From: Candidatus Melainabacteria bacterium
GTDB taxonomy: Bacteria > Cyanobacteriota > Vampirovibrionia > Obscuribacterales > Obscuribacteraceae
DNA length: 64,000 bases
NCBI GenBank assembly: GCA_017307165.1
Contig: JAFKGK010000003.1
Coordinates: 434,001-498,000, forward strand
Direction: 5' to 3'
The translations under genes were made by a program, and so were the position numbers. Below are positions 17,597 through 26,185 of the stretch, piece after piece. The notes under the pieces are model-generated. The model saw only the letters and a list, made by a program, of their open reading frames with translations, did no database searches and had not been told where the DNA came from. Position 1 is the stretch's first letter. The number at the start of each line of letters is the position of its first letter.

Positions 17597-19693
17597 TCAG
17601 CCTCCTGTCGAACCCGCATCGCCTCCGGTAGAGCCAGAGTCGGCACCTGAGCCTGCCCCGGAGTCCGCCCCGGAACCTGCGCCTGAGTCGGCGCCCGAAT
17701 CGGAACCTGTATCGCCTGTGTTTACGGGCACTGGATTCATGTCTACAGCAGGTACATTAGGGCCATACTTTTCGCCGACATAACCGATCTTGATGCCGAG
17801 TGATTTGCTAAAGGTACCTGGATTGACCTGTCTGCGGAATCTAATATCAACAGCCATACCATTGGTCTGATAGGTAGGACGAATGCCATTATTGCCCGGT
17901 CCTTGCGAATAAGTATTGTAGAAGGAGAGGGGAAATTTGGCGGATTCGGCAAAATCGGATTGGGTGGTGATGGCTGGTGGCAAACCTTGTCCTTTTGACG
18001 GAGGCTTGCCATGTGGCGGTCTTGCACCAAGGCTCATGCCACCAAGTTGGTCAGTATTTGCAAAAGCCACCTTGTTAAAGTCCATAGGCTCGCCCGAGTG
18101 CTTGCCTCCAATCTCGTTGCCGGCTTGGAATACCTGGTCTCTAATGTAGATGTCCCATTTATCCAGAAGCCAGACCTCGTCAAATAAGACTCCGGTATTG
18201 GGAAATTCGAAGGGGCCGACTTTGAGCTGGCCGACTTTGCTGCCCTGGATGGCATTGATATTTTCGGAATACAATTGCCCTTCGGAAGCGACTGAATACT
18301 TTACCGGTTCTAACTCCTTGGTCTGATAGGTGATACCACCTGTGTTTGGATCGATGCGATAGATATGGATATTACCGTTGGGGATAGGCCCCAATTTGTA
18401 GATTGTCGTGTCGCCAACTTCGGCTGGAGACTTCCAGTCTACTGTCTCGGGCGAAGGTTTGTTGAAATTGTATTGACTATCGGTAAACATGGCCACTGCA
18501 GAAGCCATGTTTAGGTGCGTGCCTGCGCGCTTCCACCAGTCAAAGAGTGCCTTGCGGAAGACATTGCCAGTACTTTGATCCAGGCCTACATATGGGAAAT
18601 AGAGATCGGTAAACATCGTTGTAGGAGCGCCGATCGGAAAATCTCCGTTGGTCGATGATTGATAGGACGTATTGTCTCCTTGATTGAGCGTCACACTGGT
18701 CAACATGGTGCCTGGACCAGGCACTTCGGGGCAAAGTCCATCAGGGAAGCTGAAAGTCAGTGCGCCGGGTGCCGATTTGGGATCGGCGATATTGGCGGGT
18801 TGAGCGCAAGCTGTTGCAGCGGCTGCCACGCCTTTGGTCTGATTAGCGACCATTTCGGTTGTGGCTTCTGCCTTGATGATGGTCTGAGCTTGATAAGGCA
18901 AGCCAGACACCGAATCGGTCCAGTTTTTTGGATCTACGAGTCTGATGGCATCTCCAATACCGGCAAAAACAAATGGTGTGTCATTGACCGGCACATTTAC
19001 GTATGACTTGTAAAAACCTTTTTCGGAATTGGCGGAAGCAACCGATGCCCAGCTATTGGGTGAAGGTAGAGGGGTATTGGTGGCCGCGCCTCCTTGCAGG
19101 GAGCCCAGGGTCAGTTTGAGTGAGCCGGCCTTGTAGCTGGATGATCCAGTCTGTCTGATCTGATTTGACTTGTATGCTGCTTCGGCGTTTGCGTAGATGC
19201 TGACGTCTTTGTTGGAGATGTCTTTGACAGTCTTGCCTGGTAGGATGGCATTTTTTAGATGTGCGACAAGTGCTGCCTGAGCGGCTTTGGCCTTGGTCAA
19301 ATCATAGGCGATGATCGTCTTGAGTTTGTCGTCATTTAGACGATTGGCAATGATCAAGTCTAATCGTATGGTGGCCATGATCGTGTTGATGCCTTTGACC
19401 GGCATCTTGTACAGATCACCAGCAACAGTGCCACTGCCAGTGGGGGCGGCATCTGATATAGCTACCCATCCGTATTCTGGTGTATTTACTCCGATCGTGC
19501 TCATGTCTCTGGCCGCAGACAGAGCGGCTGCTTCGATTGCTGTCTTTTGCTCGTTATTGGCTCCTAAAAGCCTTACATAGGAGAGTGCAAAATAAGCAAT
19601 GATCGCGATCACTCCGACAGTCACAGCCGTAATGATTGCTAGCATATTGCCCGATCGAGACCGCAGTCTTGGATCTAGAAATCTGGACTTCAT
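17597..19693 (-). CDS. TadG-like pilus/envelope protein with Gly/Ser/Asp repeat tail
   Basis: The N-terminus RSRSGNMLAIITAVTVGVIA, one membrane helix, then QKTAIEAAALSAARDMS matches the TadE/TadG pattern, where a short cytoplasmic Arg-rich head precedes a helix and an Ala-rich segment that in pseudopilins packs into a filament. In Tad systems TadG helps to assemble or anchor Flp pili. The remaining about 620 residues are external with no recognised domain. The last 38 residues are a GADSGAGS repeat. No tad ATPase, prepilin peptidase or flp gene is nearby, so a Tad system is not shown. An A-type GGGGGCG site precedes the ATG. Confidence 0.65.
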   Translation of the reverse strand: MKSRFLDPRLRSRSGNMLAIITAVTVGVIAIIAYFALSYVRLLGANNEQKTAIEAAALSAARDMSTIGVNTPEYGWVAISDAAPTGSGTVAGDLYKMPVKGINTIMATIRLDLIIANRLNDDKLKTIIAYDLTKAKAAQAALVAHLKNAILPGKTVKDISNKDVSIYANAEAAYKSNQIRQTGSSSYKAGSLKLTLGSLQGGAATNTPLPSPNSWASVASANSEKGFYKSYVNVPVNDTPFVFAGIGDAIRLVDPKNWTDSVSGLPYQAQTIIKAEATTEMVANQTKGVAAAATACAQPANIADPKSAPGALTFSFPDGLCPEVPGPGTMLTSVTLNQGDNTSYQSSTNGDFPIGAPTTMFTDLYFPYVGLDQSTGNVFRKALFDWWKRAGTHLNMASAVAMFTDSQYNFNKPSPETVDWKSPAEVGDTTIYKLGPIPNGNIHIYRIDPNTGGITYQTKELEPVKYSVASEGQLYSENINAIQGSKVGQLKVGPFEFPNTGVLFDEVWLLDKWDIYIRDQVFQAGNEIGGKHSGEPMDFNKVAFANTDQLGGMSLGARPPHGKPPSKGQGLPPAITTQSDFAESAKFPLSFYNTYSQGPGNNGIRPTYQTNGMAVDIRFRRQVNPGTFSKSLGIKIGYVGEKYGPNVPAVDMNPVPVNTGDTGSDSGADSGAGSGADSGAGSGADSGSTGGDAGSTGG
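17600..17713 (-). repeat. Coding repeat for GADSGAGS tail
   Basis: An imperfect 24-base unit, GC-rich, codes alternating Gly-Ala-Asp-Ser and Gly-Ala-Gly-Ser blocks ending in GGDAGSTGG. Such tails are flexible spacers and may vary in length between strains. Confidence 0.75.
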
Positions 19694-19909
19694 CTGCCAA
19701 ACGCCCCCATAAACAAAGCCCCCCGGCTGCGGTTTGTTAAATCCCGCTCATATTTATTTTTTCATTATTCCACACTTGCAATTGCCTGTGTCTCTAAAAA
19801 CCGGCTAAGAACACAATTTTAGGCAAAGTGATGATTAAATAGATTTAATAAATATGCGCAAGATTAACCGCACGTAAGGAGCGGATTGCCAAAAGGGGGA
19901 CTTCTGAGA

Positions 19910-20692
19910 TTAAACAGCTATGGGTGGTATCTGCAAGTTTTGCTGTATGTAAGCAACTGGTGAGACTGATTGGGTGACCTTTTGACCAAGACTTGCTGGA
20001 TCGCTATTTTGCCATTGAGTAATTACGATGCCTTCTTTATATAGTTCTTGGTGTGTGGCAAAGAATGCCTTCTGATCCAATAGACCACCCTTGGCATGGA
20101 TAGCCGCCTGCATTTTCTTTTGTGCAGACTCATCACGAGAGGCGATGAGTATTGAGTCCAGTCCATGGCTTATGCAAGATTTTTCGATGCGAGACAATGT
20201 CTGTGCATCATTGGAAGGATTGTTGACGAGTCCCACTTTGACGGTATCTTGTATGCAATAGGTCACGATGGCATCTAATTTAAGATCTTCGATCTGATCG
20301 GCTTTAATGGTCTGCCACGCAAAGTCACGAATTTGCCCGGCGTTTTTTGCAACCAGATAAAGCATCCTGAGATTGGCAACTTCGAGATGGTGCCTTTGAA
20401 ACTCGCTGTCCATGAGATCGACATCGGTCTGGGGCATTGCAGCAACAGTCCTTGCCATCGGTGAAAGCATGTATACGAGTGGCTTTGTTGGGGTGGTCCA
20501 CCAGGGCAATTTGCTCGCGTGGCGATGGCACAGTAAATAATCTAGGTAAAAGAGCTTGCGTAGCCTGTCGCGTATTAGCACCGGCTTGTCATCGCCGGAT
20601 ATAAACCAGGATATGTGCTTTTCGAGCAAGACTTGATGCTCTTCGATCAATTGAAATATTAGCTGATCCCGGTCATTTAATTGAATCGCCAT
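19910..20692 (-). CDS. Winged-helix protein, replication-relaxation-like
   Basis: Residues 1-85 look like a winged helix: LNDRDQLIFQLIEEHQVLLE, then an RDRLRKLFYLDYLLCH recognition-helix and wing region, then YMLSPMART. This layout (two helices, Arg-rich recognition helix, then a 'Y-x-L-T/S-P' strand) is that of the Replic_Relax/plasmid replication-relaxation family, found beside conjugative and plasmid genes. The rest (90-260) resembles an inactive nuclease-like or ligand-binding fold with QDTVKVGLVNNPSND, but I cannot assign it. It sits 24 bases after the gene ending at 20717 and probably belongs to the RpoB-like operon. It could be its DNA-binding regulator; this is inference. Confidence 0.6.
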   Translation of the reverse strand: MAIQLNDRDQLIFQLIEEHQVLLEKHISWFISGDDKPVLIRDRLRKLFYLDYLLCHRHASKLPWWTTPTKPLVYMLSPMARTVAAMPQTDVDLMDSEFQRHHLEVANLRMLYLVAKNAGQIRDFAWQTIKADQIEDLKLDAIVTYCIQDTVKVGLVNNPSNDAQTLSRIEKSCISHGLDSILIASRDESAQKKMQAAIHAKGGLLDQKAFFATHQELYKEGIVITQWQNSDPASLGQKVTQSVSPVAYIQQNLQIPPIAV

Positions 20693-20716
20693 GATGTGAT
20701 CTCTTGCCTCTTTTGA

Positions 20717-21457
20717 TTACTTGCCGGGGTTCTGGGGATTGTCGCCCGTGACGTATATGGTCAATGCATCGGTCTTTCTTGGAGCATGCACTCTATATTT
20801 GCGGCGCAGGTTGCGATCTGCAGAAAGAATTGTCTTTTTTTGATTGTCCAGCTGATCGGCACGATCTTGTACCGTTTTGAGCTTGCTATCTAGTTCTTCG
20901 ATTGTGCGAGCTGCCCTGACTGGTTTAAACATATCCTCGTATACCATAGCTGCATCATCGAACCAATCGGCTCGACTATCGGCAAAGGTTTTGAGATCAG
21001 GAGCCGAAGCCGGAGTGGTCATCAAACGCAATTGCTTGGCAGTCATGTGATAGCGTTTGGAAACTGCCCTGGCTGCATCGACCCAACGTCTCACCCTCTC
21101 GGGATTTTGGTTGAAGGGAGTCTGGAGCGTTATCCTCTCTTGGACGGTGGGATGACCCTGGTACACTATCTCGTCCATGGCTTCCATGCAGCGGACTTCG
21201 GGAGTAGTAGGGCCAGGTTGATACATAGCCATAGCGCCAGGTGCTGCCACTGCATTTGGTGCTACCTGATAATTAGGTGGCTTTGCATTTGTTTTTTTTA
21301 CTTCGGGGATCGCCGAAAATACCTCGTCGGTCGGTGCTGCTTGAGCCGCTTGCGAAAAGATCGGACATGCAGCTGCCAGGGCAAAAACAAAACCCATACT
21401 TATGCCCCTCCTCAAGCCTCTCGTCAGTAATATAGGTGCCATAATTTTGCTGACCAT
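20717..21457 (-). CDS. Exported protein of unknown function, coiled-coil C-terminus
   Basis: A signal peptide with core ISMGFVFALAAACPIFSQAAQA leads to a Pro/Ala-rich stretch, a conserved-looking block with EVRCMEAMDEIVYQGHPTVQ and QNPERVRRWVDAARAVSKRY, and a helical segment (TIEELDSKLKTVQDRADQLD). I recognise no family. The start at 21455-21457 is chosen because it sits one base past the stop of the gene upstream (TGATATG), typical of coupled genes; ATGs at 21442 and 21472 are alternatives. The Sec signal places it outside the cytoplasm. Confidence 0.7.
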   Translation of the reverse strand: MVSKIMAPILLTRGLRRGISMGFVFALAAACPIFSQAAQAAPTDEVFSAIPEVKKTNAKPPNYQVAPNAVAAPGAMAMYQPGPTTPEVRCMEAMDEIVYQGHPTVQERITLQTPFNQNPERVRRWVDAARAVSKRYHMTAKQLRLMTTPASAPDLKTFADSRADWFDDAAMVYEDMFKPVRAARTIEELDSKLKTVQDRADQLDNQKKTILSADRNLRRKYRVHAPRKTDALTIYVTGDNPQNPGK

Positions 21458-21458
21458 A

Positions 21459-22409
21459 TCAATTGCCCGCATTACCCAGTGGTTGGACTGGTACGCCGGG
21501 CCTGGCCGTTGCGCCTCCATCCACAGGATCGTTGGGATTTGTCGGGGTATTAGGACGACTGAGGAATGCGTCTTGCACCTGGGCATCATTGGATCTGGCG
21601 CGATTGATCGCAGGATTGTTCGGATTGGCACCAAAGGTATTCATCTGGACTATCTTCCAGATGGTGTAAGCGGCTAGCAGCATCATCAGGCCTGCTGCGG
21701 TGCCGAGTACCCTGGCTCCGCCGTAGGGAGACCCTAGGACCATGCTATAGGCTGCCAGGGCCATAAAAATCGTGGCTGCGACGACGCCCAGTATGACCAG
21801 GTATCTGCCAAAGGTAGCGACTGTAGGTATAGTGCCAGGAAAGGCATATGAGGATGTATTGCCGGCTCTCGGATAACCCGCACCCGGCGCGTCACTGGTT
21901 ATCTGTTTGCGGCTGCCGTTATTGGTGGTCTGCGGATAACTGGCCATAGCCTGGTTGATCTGCTCCAGCTGCTGATCTGAGACTGTGACGTCTATGGCTT
22001 GCTCGCCTGAGAGCATATTGATGCCCAAGATGCCGTTGATTTGGTTAAGTGCATCGTCTGATAGAGTGTCAGGACGGAGGGTTTGCACCATGCGCTGCCC
22101 CCTGCCATTAGTATCTTGCTTGTAGAGTCGGACTATTGTACGGTCATGACCTGTGCCAGTCGAAAAATTGCTGCCTGAGGTATTGTCGGCTGTGCCCGAC
22201 GGAACACCCACAGCACCCGAGGTGTCACCCGGAGTCACGGGCATGGGCGTGTCGCCATCACCTACAGGAGGGGGCTGGGCTCCACCAAGCTGCGCTTGTG
22301 CCGGAGAAATGAAAATGAGGGTAAGTAGGAGGAAGGCAGCCATCACCGGCAATACTCGAGCTGCCAGACGGTTTGTTTTAGAGTGAGCTATGCCGTTCTG
22401 CGCTGTCAT
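21459..22409 (-). CDS. Exported protein with two membrane helices (VirB2/TrbC-like layout)
   Basis: The 316-residue product has a signal peptide (core PVMAAFLLLTLIFISPAQA), a Gly/Thr/Pro-rich stretch, a small domain around RPDTLSDDALNQINGILGIN and, at about 198-262, two membrane helices separated by a short loop (YLVILGVVAATIFMALAAY and GTAAGLMMLLAAYTIWKIVQ). A short tail of NPN and PTNPND repeats follows. Two helices after a signal peptide recall VirB2/TrbC-type pilins, though the extra domain is unusual and no other type IV secretion gene is seen. It lies 17 bases after the RpoB-like gene and runs into the next gene. Confidence 0.65.
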   Translation of the reverse strand: MTAQNGIAHSKTNRLAARVLPVMAAFLLLTLIFISPAQAQLGGAQPPPVGDGDTPMPVTPGDTSGAVGVPSGTADNTSGSNFSTGTGHDRTIVRLYKQDTNGRGQRMVQTLRPDTLSDDALNQINGILGINMLSGEQAIDVTVSDQQLEQINQAMASYPQTTNNGSRKQITSDAPGAGYPRAGNTSSYAFPGTIPTVATFGRYLVILGVVAATIFMALAAYSMVLGSPYGGARVLGTAAGLMMLLAAYTIWKIVQMNTFGANPNNPAINRARSNDAQVQDAFLSRPNTPTNPNDPVDGGATARPGVPVQPLGNAGN

Positions 22410-22426
22410 CGTAATACCTAAATAAA

Positions 22427-25400
22427 CTAGCTGGGATCTTCTTGGCTCGAGGATTCGGGCTTGTGCTGGTCTGCTTGCTGCCTTGCTTGCTGGGTTTCGT
22501 CCTTGCTTTCTTGTGAGACAATTTCGAGAGCCTCAGCGAGGCTATTGAGGTTGGAGAGCTGGCTGGGCAAGCTGTCAAAAGACATATCCAACAATGCATC
22601 AGACAATTTGAGTGGTGCCTGTGGTTTTTCCTGGCGATCGTCAGGATGGATGTCTTCTAAGGCCTCTTGTGTATCTTGATCTTTATTGTTTATTGCATCA
22701 GTGATAAAGGCTTCGATAAATGAAGGGGTCTTGTTGGAGTCATCTATGTCATCAAACAACGGTTCCTGCGACATTTCAATACGTGGTTTCCCACCTGCTT
22801 TGCCGCTGGTGATGGAGGTTATGATGGGTGGTGCCTGGGGCTTGGAAACCGGAACATAGTCTCCTGCTGGGATTTCTAGTGTTCTGGTGCCGTCGGCATT
22901 TTCGAGATTGTAGACGTGCGATACCTGAAATTCTTCTTCCAGAGACTTCGTAGTCGTCCCATTCTTGTCATGTTCTTGAGCTTCCTGGTCCTGAGGCACG
23001 CTAAAGTCATCGACTATCTGACCCAAGGTCACTTCCATGCCCAGGCCCCTCAACTCGCAACAAAGACCGTCAAAAGCCGCAGTACGGCCACCAGGGGTGA
23101 TGTGATTACCCTGCACCATATCAGCATATGATTGGTGCCGTCCTTGTATGTCATCAGACTTGATCGTCATCATTTCGTGCAAGACATTGGCTGCACCATA
23201 TGCCTGAATGGCCCAGACTTCCATTTCGCCCATTCTTTGGCCACCATGATTGGCCTTTCCTCCTACCGGCTGCTGCGTTACTGCCGCATAAGGGCCGCCC
23301 AATCCAGAGCGGGCATTGATCTTGTGCAAGACGAGCTGGTTGAGCTTGAGCATGTATTGTCTGCCTACAAGCACCGGCCGATCAAATTTTTCGCCTGTCT
23401 TGCCATCGGTCAATTGGACCTTGCCGTCTTCGCCCATCCATTCGAAGCCTGGCGTCCGGCGGACTTCTTTTAGAGCATCGGTGACGAGTCTGAAACTAGC
23501 ATCAGGAGCCAGGGATTCGTCAAATTGGTGGATGCGATAATAACGATTGAGTACGCTGGCATACAGTCCCAATTGCGTATCAAATACCTGGCCGACATTC
23601 ATGCGGCTGGGCACGCCTAGAGAGTTTAGTACCAGATCTACTGGTGTGCCATCCGGCAAATAAGGCATGTCGCAATCTGGCACCACTATCGATACTATGC
23701 CTTTGTTGCCATGCCGTCCAGCCAGTTTGTCTCCTACTTCAAGCGGGCATAGACGGGCGATCAAGACTTCGATTTCGCATATGATGCCGGCTTTGAGCTC
23801 TGGCGTGGTTTCTGGTGTAAAAATGCGCACGTCAATGACTCGTCCGCCCGAACCATGAGGAACGCGCAGGCTTGTGTCCCCCATTTCTTCGGCGACTTTG
23901 CCAAAAATAGCTTGCAACAACTCTTCTTCGGCCGAAAGCGCCTTGGCTTCTTTGGGTGAGAGTTTTGAGACCAGGATGTCCCCAGGATTGACGTAGGCGC
24001 CGATTTTGGCGATACCACGCTCATCCAGATGTTCCAGGTCCTTGGCTGCAGTATTGGGCAATTCGGGAGTGAGGATCTCTGGTCCTCGCAAGGTCTGGTG
24101 AACGCCGATAGAGTGCTTTTCTATTTCGATGTGACTTAGTTTGTGCTCTTTGACGAGACCTTCACGCACGACTATGGCGTCTTCAAAGTTGTAACCATTC
24201 CAGGGCATAAAGGCGATCAAGAGATTGCGACCAAGGGAGAGTTCGCCATTGTCGATTGCCGGACCATCTGCGATGATTTGACCTGCTTCGACTTGCTGCC
24301 CTACCTGTACCGATGGACGTTGATCCAGGATAGTGTTTTGATTTGTCCTGTCATAGCGTATGAGATTGTAGGTACGTGCCCCGCCGGTCGGCTGGGTTAT
24401 CTCAATCAAATCCCCAGTGACCCGAGTGACGGTGCCTCCACGTCTGGCCATGACAGAATGGCCGCTGGATCGAGCCACGATTCGTTCCATGCCTGTGCCG
24501 ACTCGGGGGCGTTCTGGTTTGATCAGGGGCAGAGTCTGCCTCATCATGCCACCGCCCATGAGGGCGCGGTTGGCGTCGTCGTGTTCTAAAAATGGTATCA
24601 GTCCAGATCCGACCGATATAAATCCTTGAGGCGCGATCCCGATCATGTCTATTTCTTCAGGAACGGCTTCAAAAAAGTTTTCGCCACGTCGAGCAGCAAC
24701 AAAGGGGCCGAGTATCTTGTTGCCATCGCATTTGGTATCGGGTGGCGCCAAAATAAATTTTTTGTCGTCTCCGGGCGCTAAAAATATTACATCGTCCATC
24801 ACCTGACCGCCCTCGACTCGACGGTAAGGTACTGTCATAAAGCCATCGTCGTCTATGCGGCAATAAGTAGCCATGTATGAAACCATACCGCAGTTTTTGC
24901 CTTCTGGTGACTCTACCAGACAGACTCTGCCGATCTGAGATGGGTGCACGTCGCGCATCTCTGTCGGTGCCGCAGCCGGGTCGATGCCGCCAGGACCAAA
25001 GGATGTGATGCGGCGCCTATGTGATAGCTCCGAAAGCGGATTTTGTTGATCAAGATATTGGACCAGGGGATTGCCCGTAAAATACTTAGTCAGAGCCGTG
25101 CCAAAAGGACGTGTATCGAGTATGTCGTTTGGAGAGCCGATCTCTTCGTCTTCGTTGAGCTCCAGCCTGGTCTTGATCGACTTTGTCATTTGAGCCAGTG
25201 CCGGTCTTACGGCCTTGGTCATAGTCTCTCCGACGCCGCGCAAGTGACGGTTTTCTAGAGAATCTATGTGATCCAATTGGCCCATGTCCAGAGGCAAGCC
25301 CAGCAGATATTCGATGGCTGCCAAAAGATCATTATTAGTTAGATTGTAAGCTGTTTCTTCGAGGCTCAGCTTTCTGTTTACTCTTTTGCGACCCAGTTTA

Positions 25401-26185
25401 CCGAGAGAATAGCGCCTCTTATCGGTTAGCTCCCTTAATGCGGTTGTGCCACCAGTAGCGCCACCGCCACCATCTGGCTTCCAGCCACGGCCGACCACTG
25501 CGAGTGCTTCGGCTTGAGTCATCTTTTTTACATCGATGCGGTGTCGCTCTAGCAGGTGCCCGAGCCTCTTTTGTATATCACTTTCGTCCACGCCCATGGC
25601 CATCAAAACAGTTGTGGCGGCTATCCATGAACGTTTGGGCAGCTTGATACGGCATTTTGCCCTGCTCGTTTTGCCCATGTTTGGATCCAGCTCCAATTCG
25701 AAAGCAATTGGCGCTCCCATCTCAGCAAGCATCAGAGCTTTGTAGCTGGTGGGACCGGTGCAGCTAAAATAGATCCCTGGAGCACGCACGAGCTGTCCCA
25801 ATACTACCCGCTCGGAACCATTGATGACGAAGGTGCCTCGATCGGTGATGACCGGGACATCGGTCATATAAGCAGTCGATTTGCGGATTTCACCAGTATG
25901 TGTGTCTCTCAGCCAGACTTCCATAAGCATGCGCTTGGCAAAAGTCATATTGCTCTTGCGGGCGGCTTCGGCGCTGGCAGGATAACCTGAGTCCGGGGCG
26001 TAATCCTCAAATCGCCAATGTACTTTGCCGTCAGGACCGATAAAAGTCAATTCGAAACGATTGGCATATTCGCTGGTGACTGGTGAAATCTCGGAAAAGA
26101 GGTTACCGATAGTCTCTTCCAGAAACCTTCTGTAGGATCGTCGTGGAAACTCGGCCAGGTCGGGCGCCTGAAAGTAGAAACTCAT
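22427..26185 (-). CDS. Divergent RNA polymerase beta subunit (RpoB paralogue)
   Basis: The 1252 residues cover the whole bacterial RpoB: the N-terminal lobe (ISPVTSEY, TDRGTFVINGSERVV), rifampicin region (371-398), SLIPFLEHDDANRAL-like block (527-542), NFEDA (666-670), and the catalytic lysines GDK (820) and HGNK (828), PYLPDGTPVDLVLN, and GGQRMGEMEVWA (981-992). It departs from RpoB at sites that are nearly invariant: TRERAG after GPGG is replaced by DPAAAPT (401-408), CPIETPEGPN by CLVESPEGKN, and the PESF motif by RTAAF. The last ~190 residues are an acidic, Gln-rich tail. No rpoC, rplJ or rplL is next to it; it overlaps a TPR gene by four bases. I infer a second, specialised beta subunit, but cannot see whether a standard one exists elsewhere. 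Confidence 0.9.
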   Translation of the reverse strand: MSFYFQAPDLAEFPRRSYRRFLEETIGNLFSEISPVTSEYANRFELTFIGPDGKVHWRFEDYAPDSGYPASAEAARKSNMTFAKRMLMEVWLRDTHTGEIRKSTAYMTDVPVITDRGTFVINGSERVVLGQLVRAPGIYFSCTGPTSYKALMLAEMGAPIAFELELDPNMGKTSRAKCRIKLPKRSWIAATTVLMAMGVDESDIQKRLGHLLERHRIDVKKMTQAEALAVVGRGWKPDGGGGATGGTTALRELTDKRRYSLGKLGRKRVNRKLSLEETAYNLTNNDLLAAIEYLLGLPLDMGQLDHIDSLENRHLRGVGETMTKAVRPALAQMTKSIKTRLELNEDEEIGSPNDILDTRPFGTALTKYFTGNPLVQYLDQQNPLSELSHRRRITSFGPGGIDPAAAPTEMRDVHPSQIGRVCLVESPEGKNCGMVSYMATYCRIDDDGFMTVPYRRVEGGQVMDDVIFLAPGDDKKFILAPPDTKCDGNKILGPFVAARRGENFFEAVPEEIDMIGIAPQGFISVGSGLIPFLEHDDANRALMGGGMMRQTLPLIKPERPRVGTGMERIVARSSGHSVMARRGGTVTRVTGDLIEITQPTGGARTYNLIRYDRTNQNTILDQRPSVQVGQQVEAGQIIADGPAIDNGELSLGRNLLIAFMPWNGYNFEDAIVVREGLVKEHKLSHIEIEKHSIGVHQTLRGPEILTPELPNTAAKDLEHLDERGIAKIGAYVNPGDILVSKLSPKEAKALSAEEELLQAIFGKVAEEMGDTSLRVPHGSGGRVIDVRIFTPETTPELKAGIICEIEVLIARLCPLEVGDKLAGRHGNKGIVSIVVPDCDMPYLPDGTPVDLVLNSLGVPSRMNVGQVFDTQLGLYASVLNRYYRIHQFDESLAPDASFRLVTDALKEVRRTPGFEWMGEDGKVQLTDGKTGEKFDRPVLVGRQYMLKLNQLVLHKINARSGLGGPYAAVTQQPVGGKANHGGQRMGEMEVWAIQAYGAANVLHEMMTIKSDDIQGRHQSYADMVQGNHITPGGRTAAFDGLCCELRGLGMEVTLGQIVDDFSVPQDQEAQEHDKNGTTTKSLEEEFQVSHVYNLENADGTRTLEIPAGDYVPVSKPQAPPIITSITSGKAGGKPRIEMSQEPLFDDIDDSNKTPSFIEAFITDAINNKDQDTQEALEDIHPDDRQEKPQAPLKLSDALLDMSFDSLPSQLSNLNSLAEALEIVSQESKDETQQARQQADQHKPESSSQEDPS

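Noticed and set aside
17526..17783. Plus-strand open frame rich in Pro, Glu, Ala and Ser
   Set aside because: It mirrors the repeat tail of the TadG-like gene on the minus strand, crosses a terminator and has no ribosome binding site.
24143..24589. 148-codon plus-strand frame in the RpoB-like gene
   Set aside because: The minus strand codes conserved RpoB blocks across this stretch.
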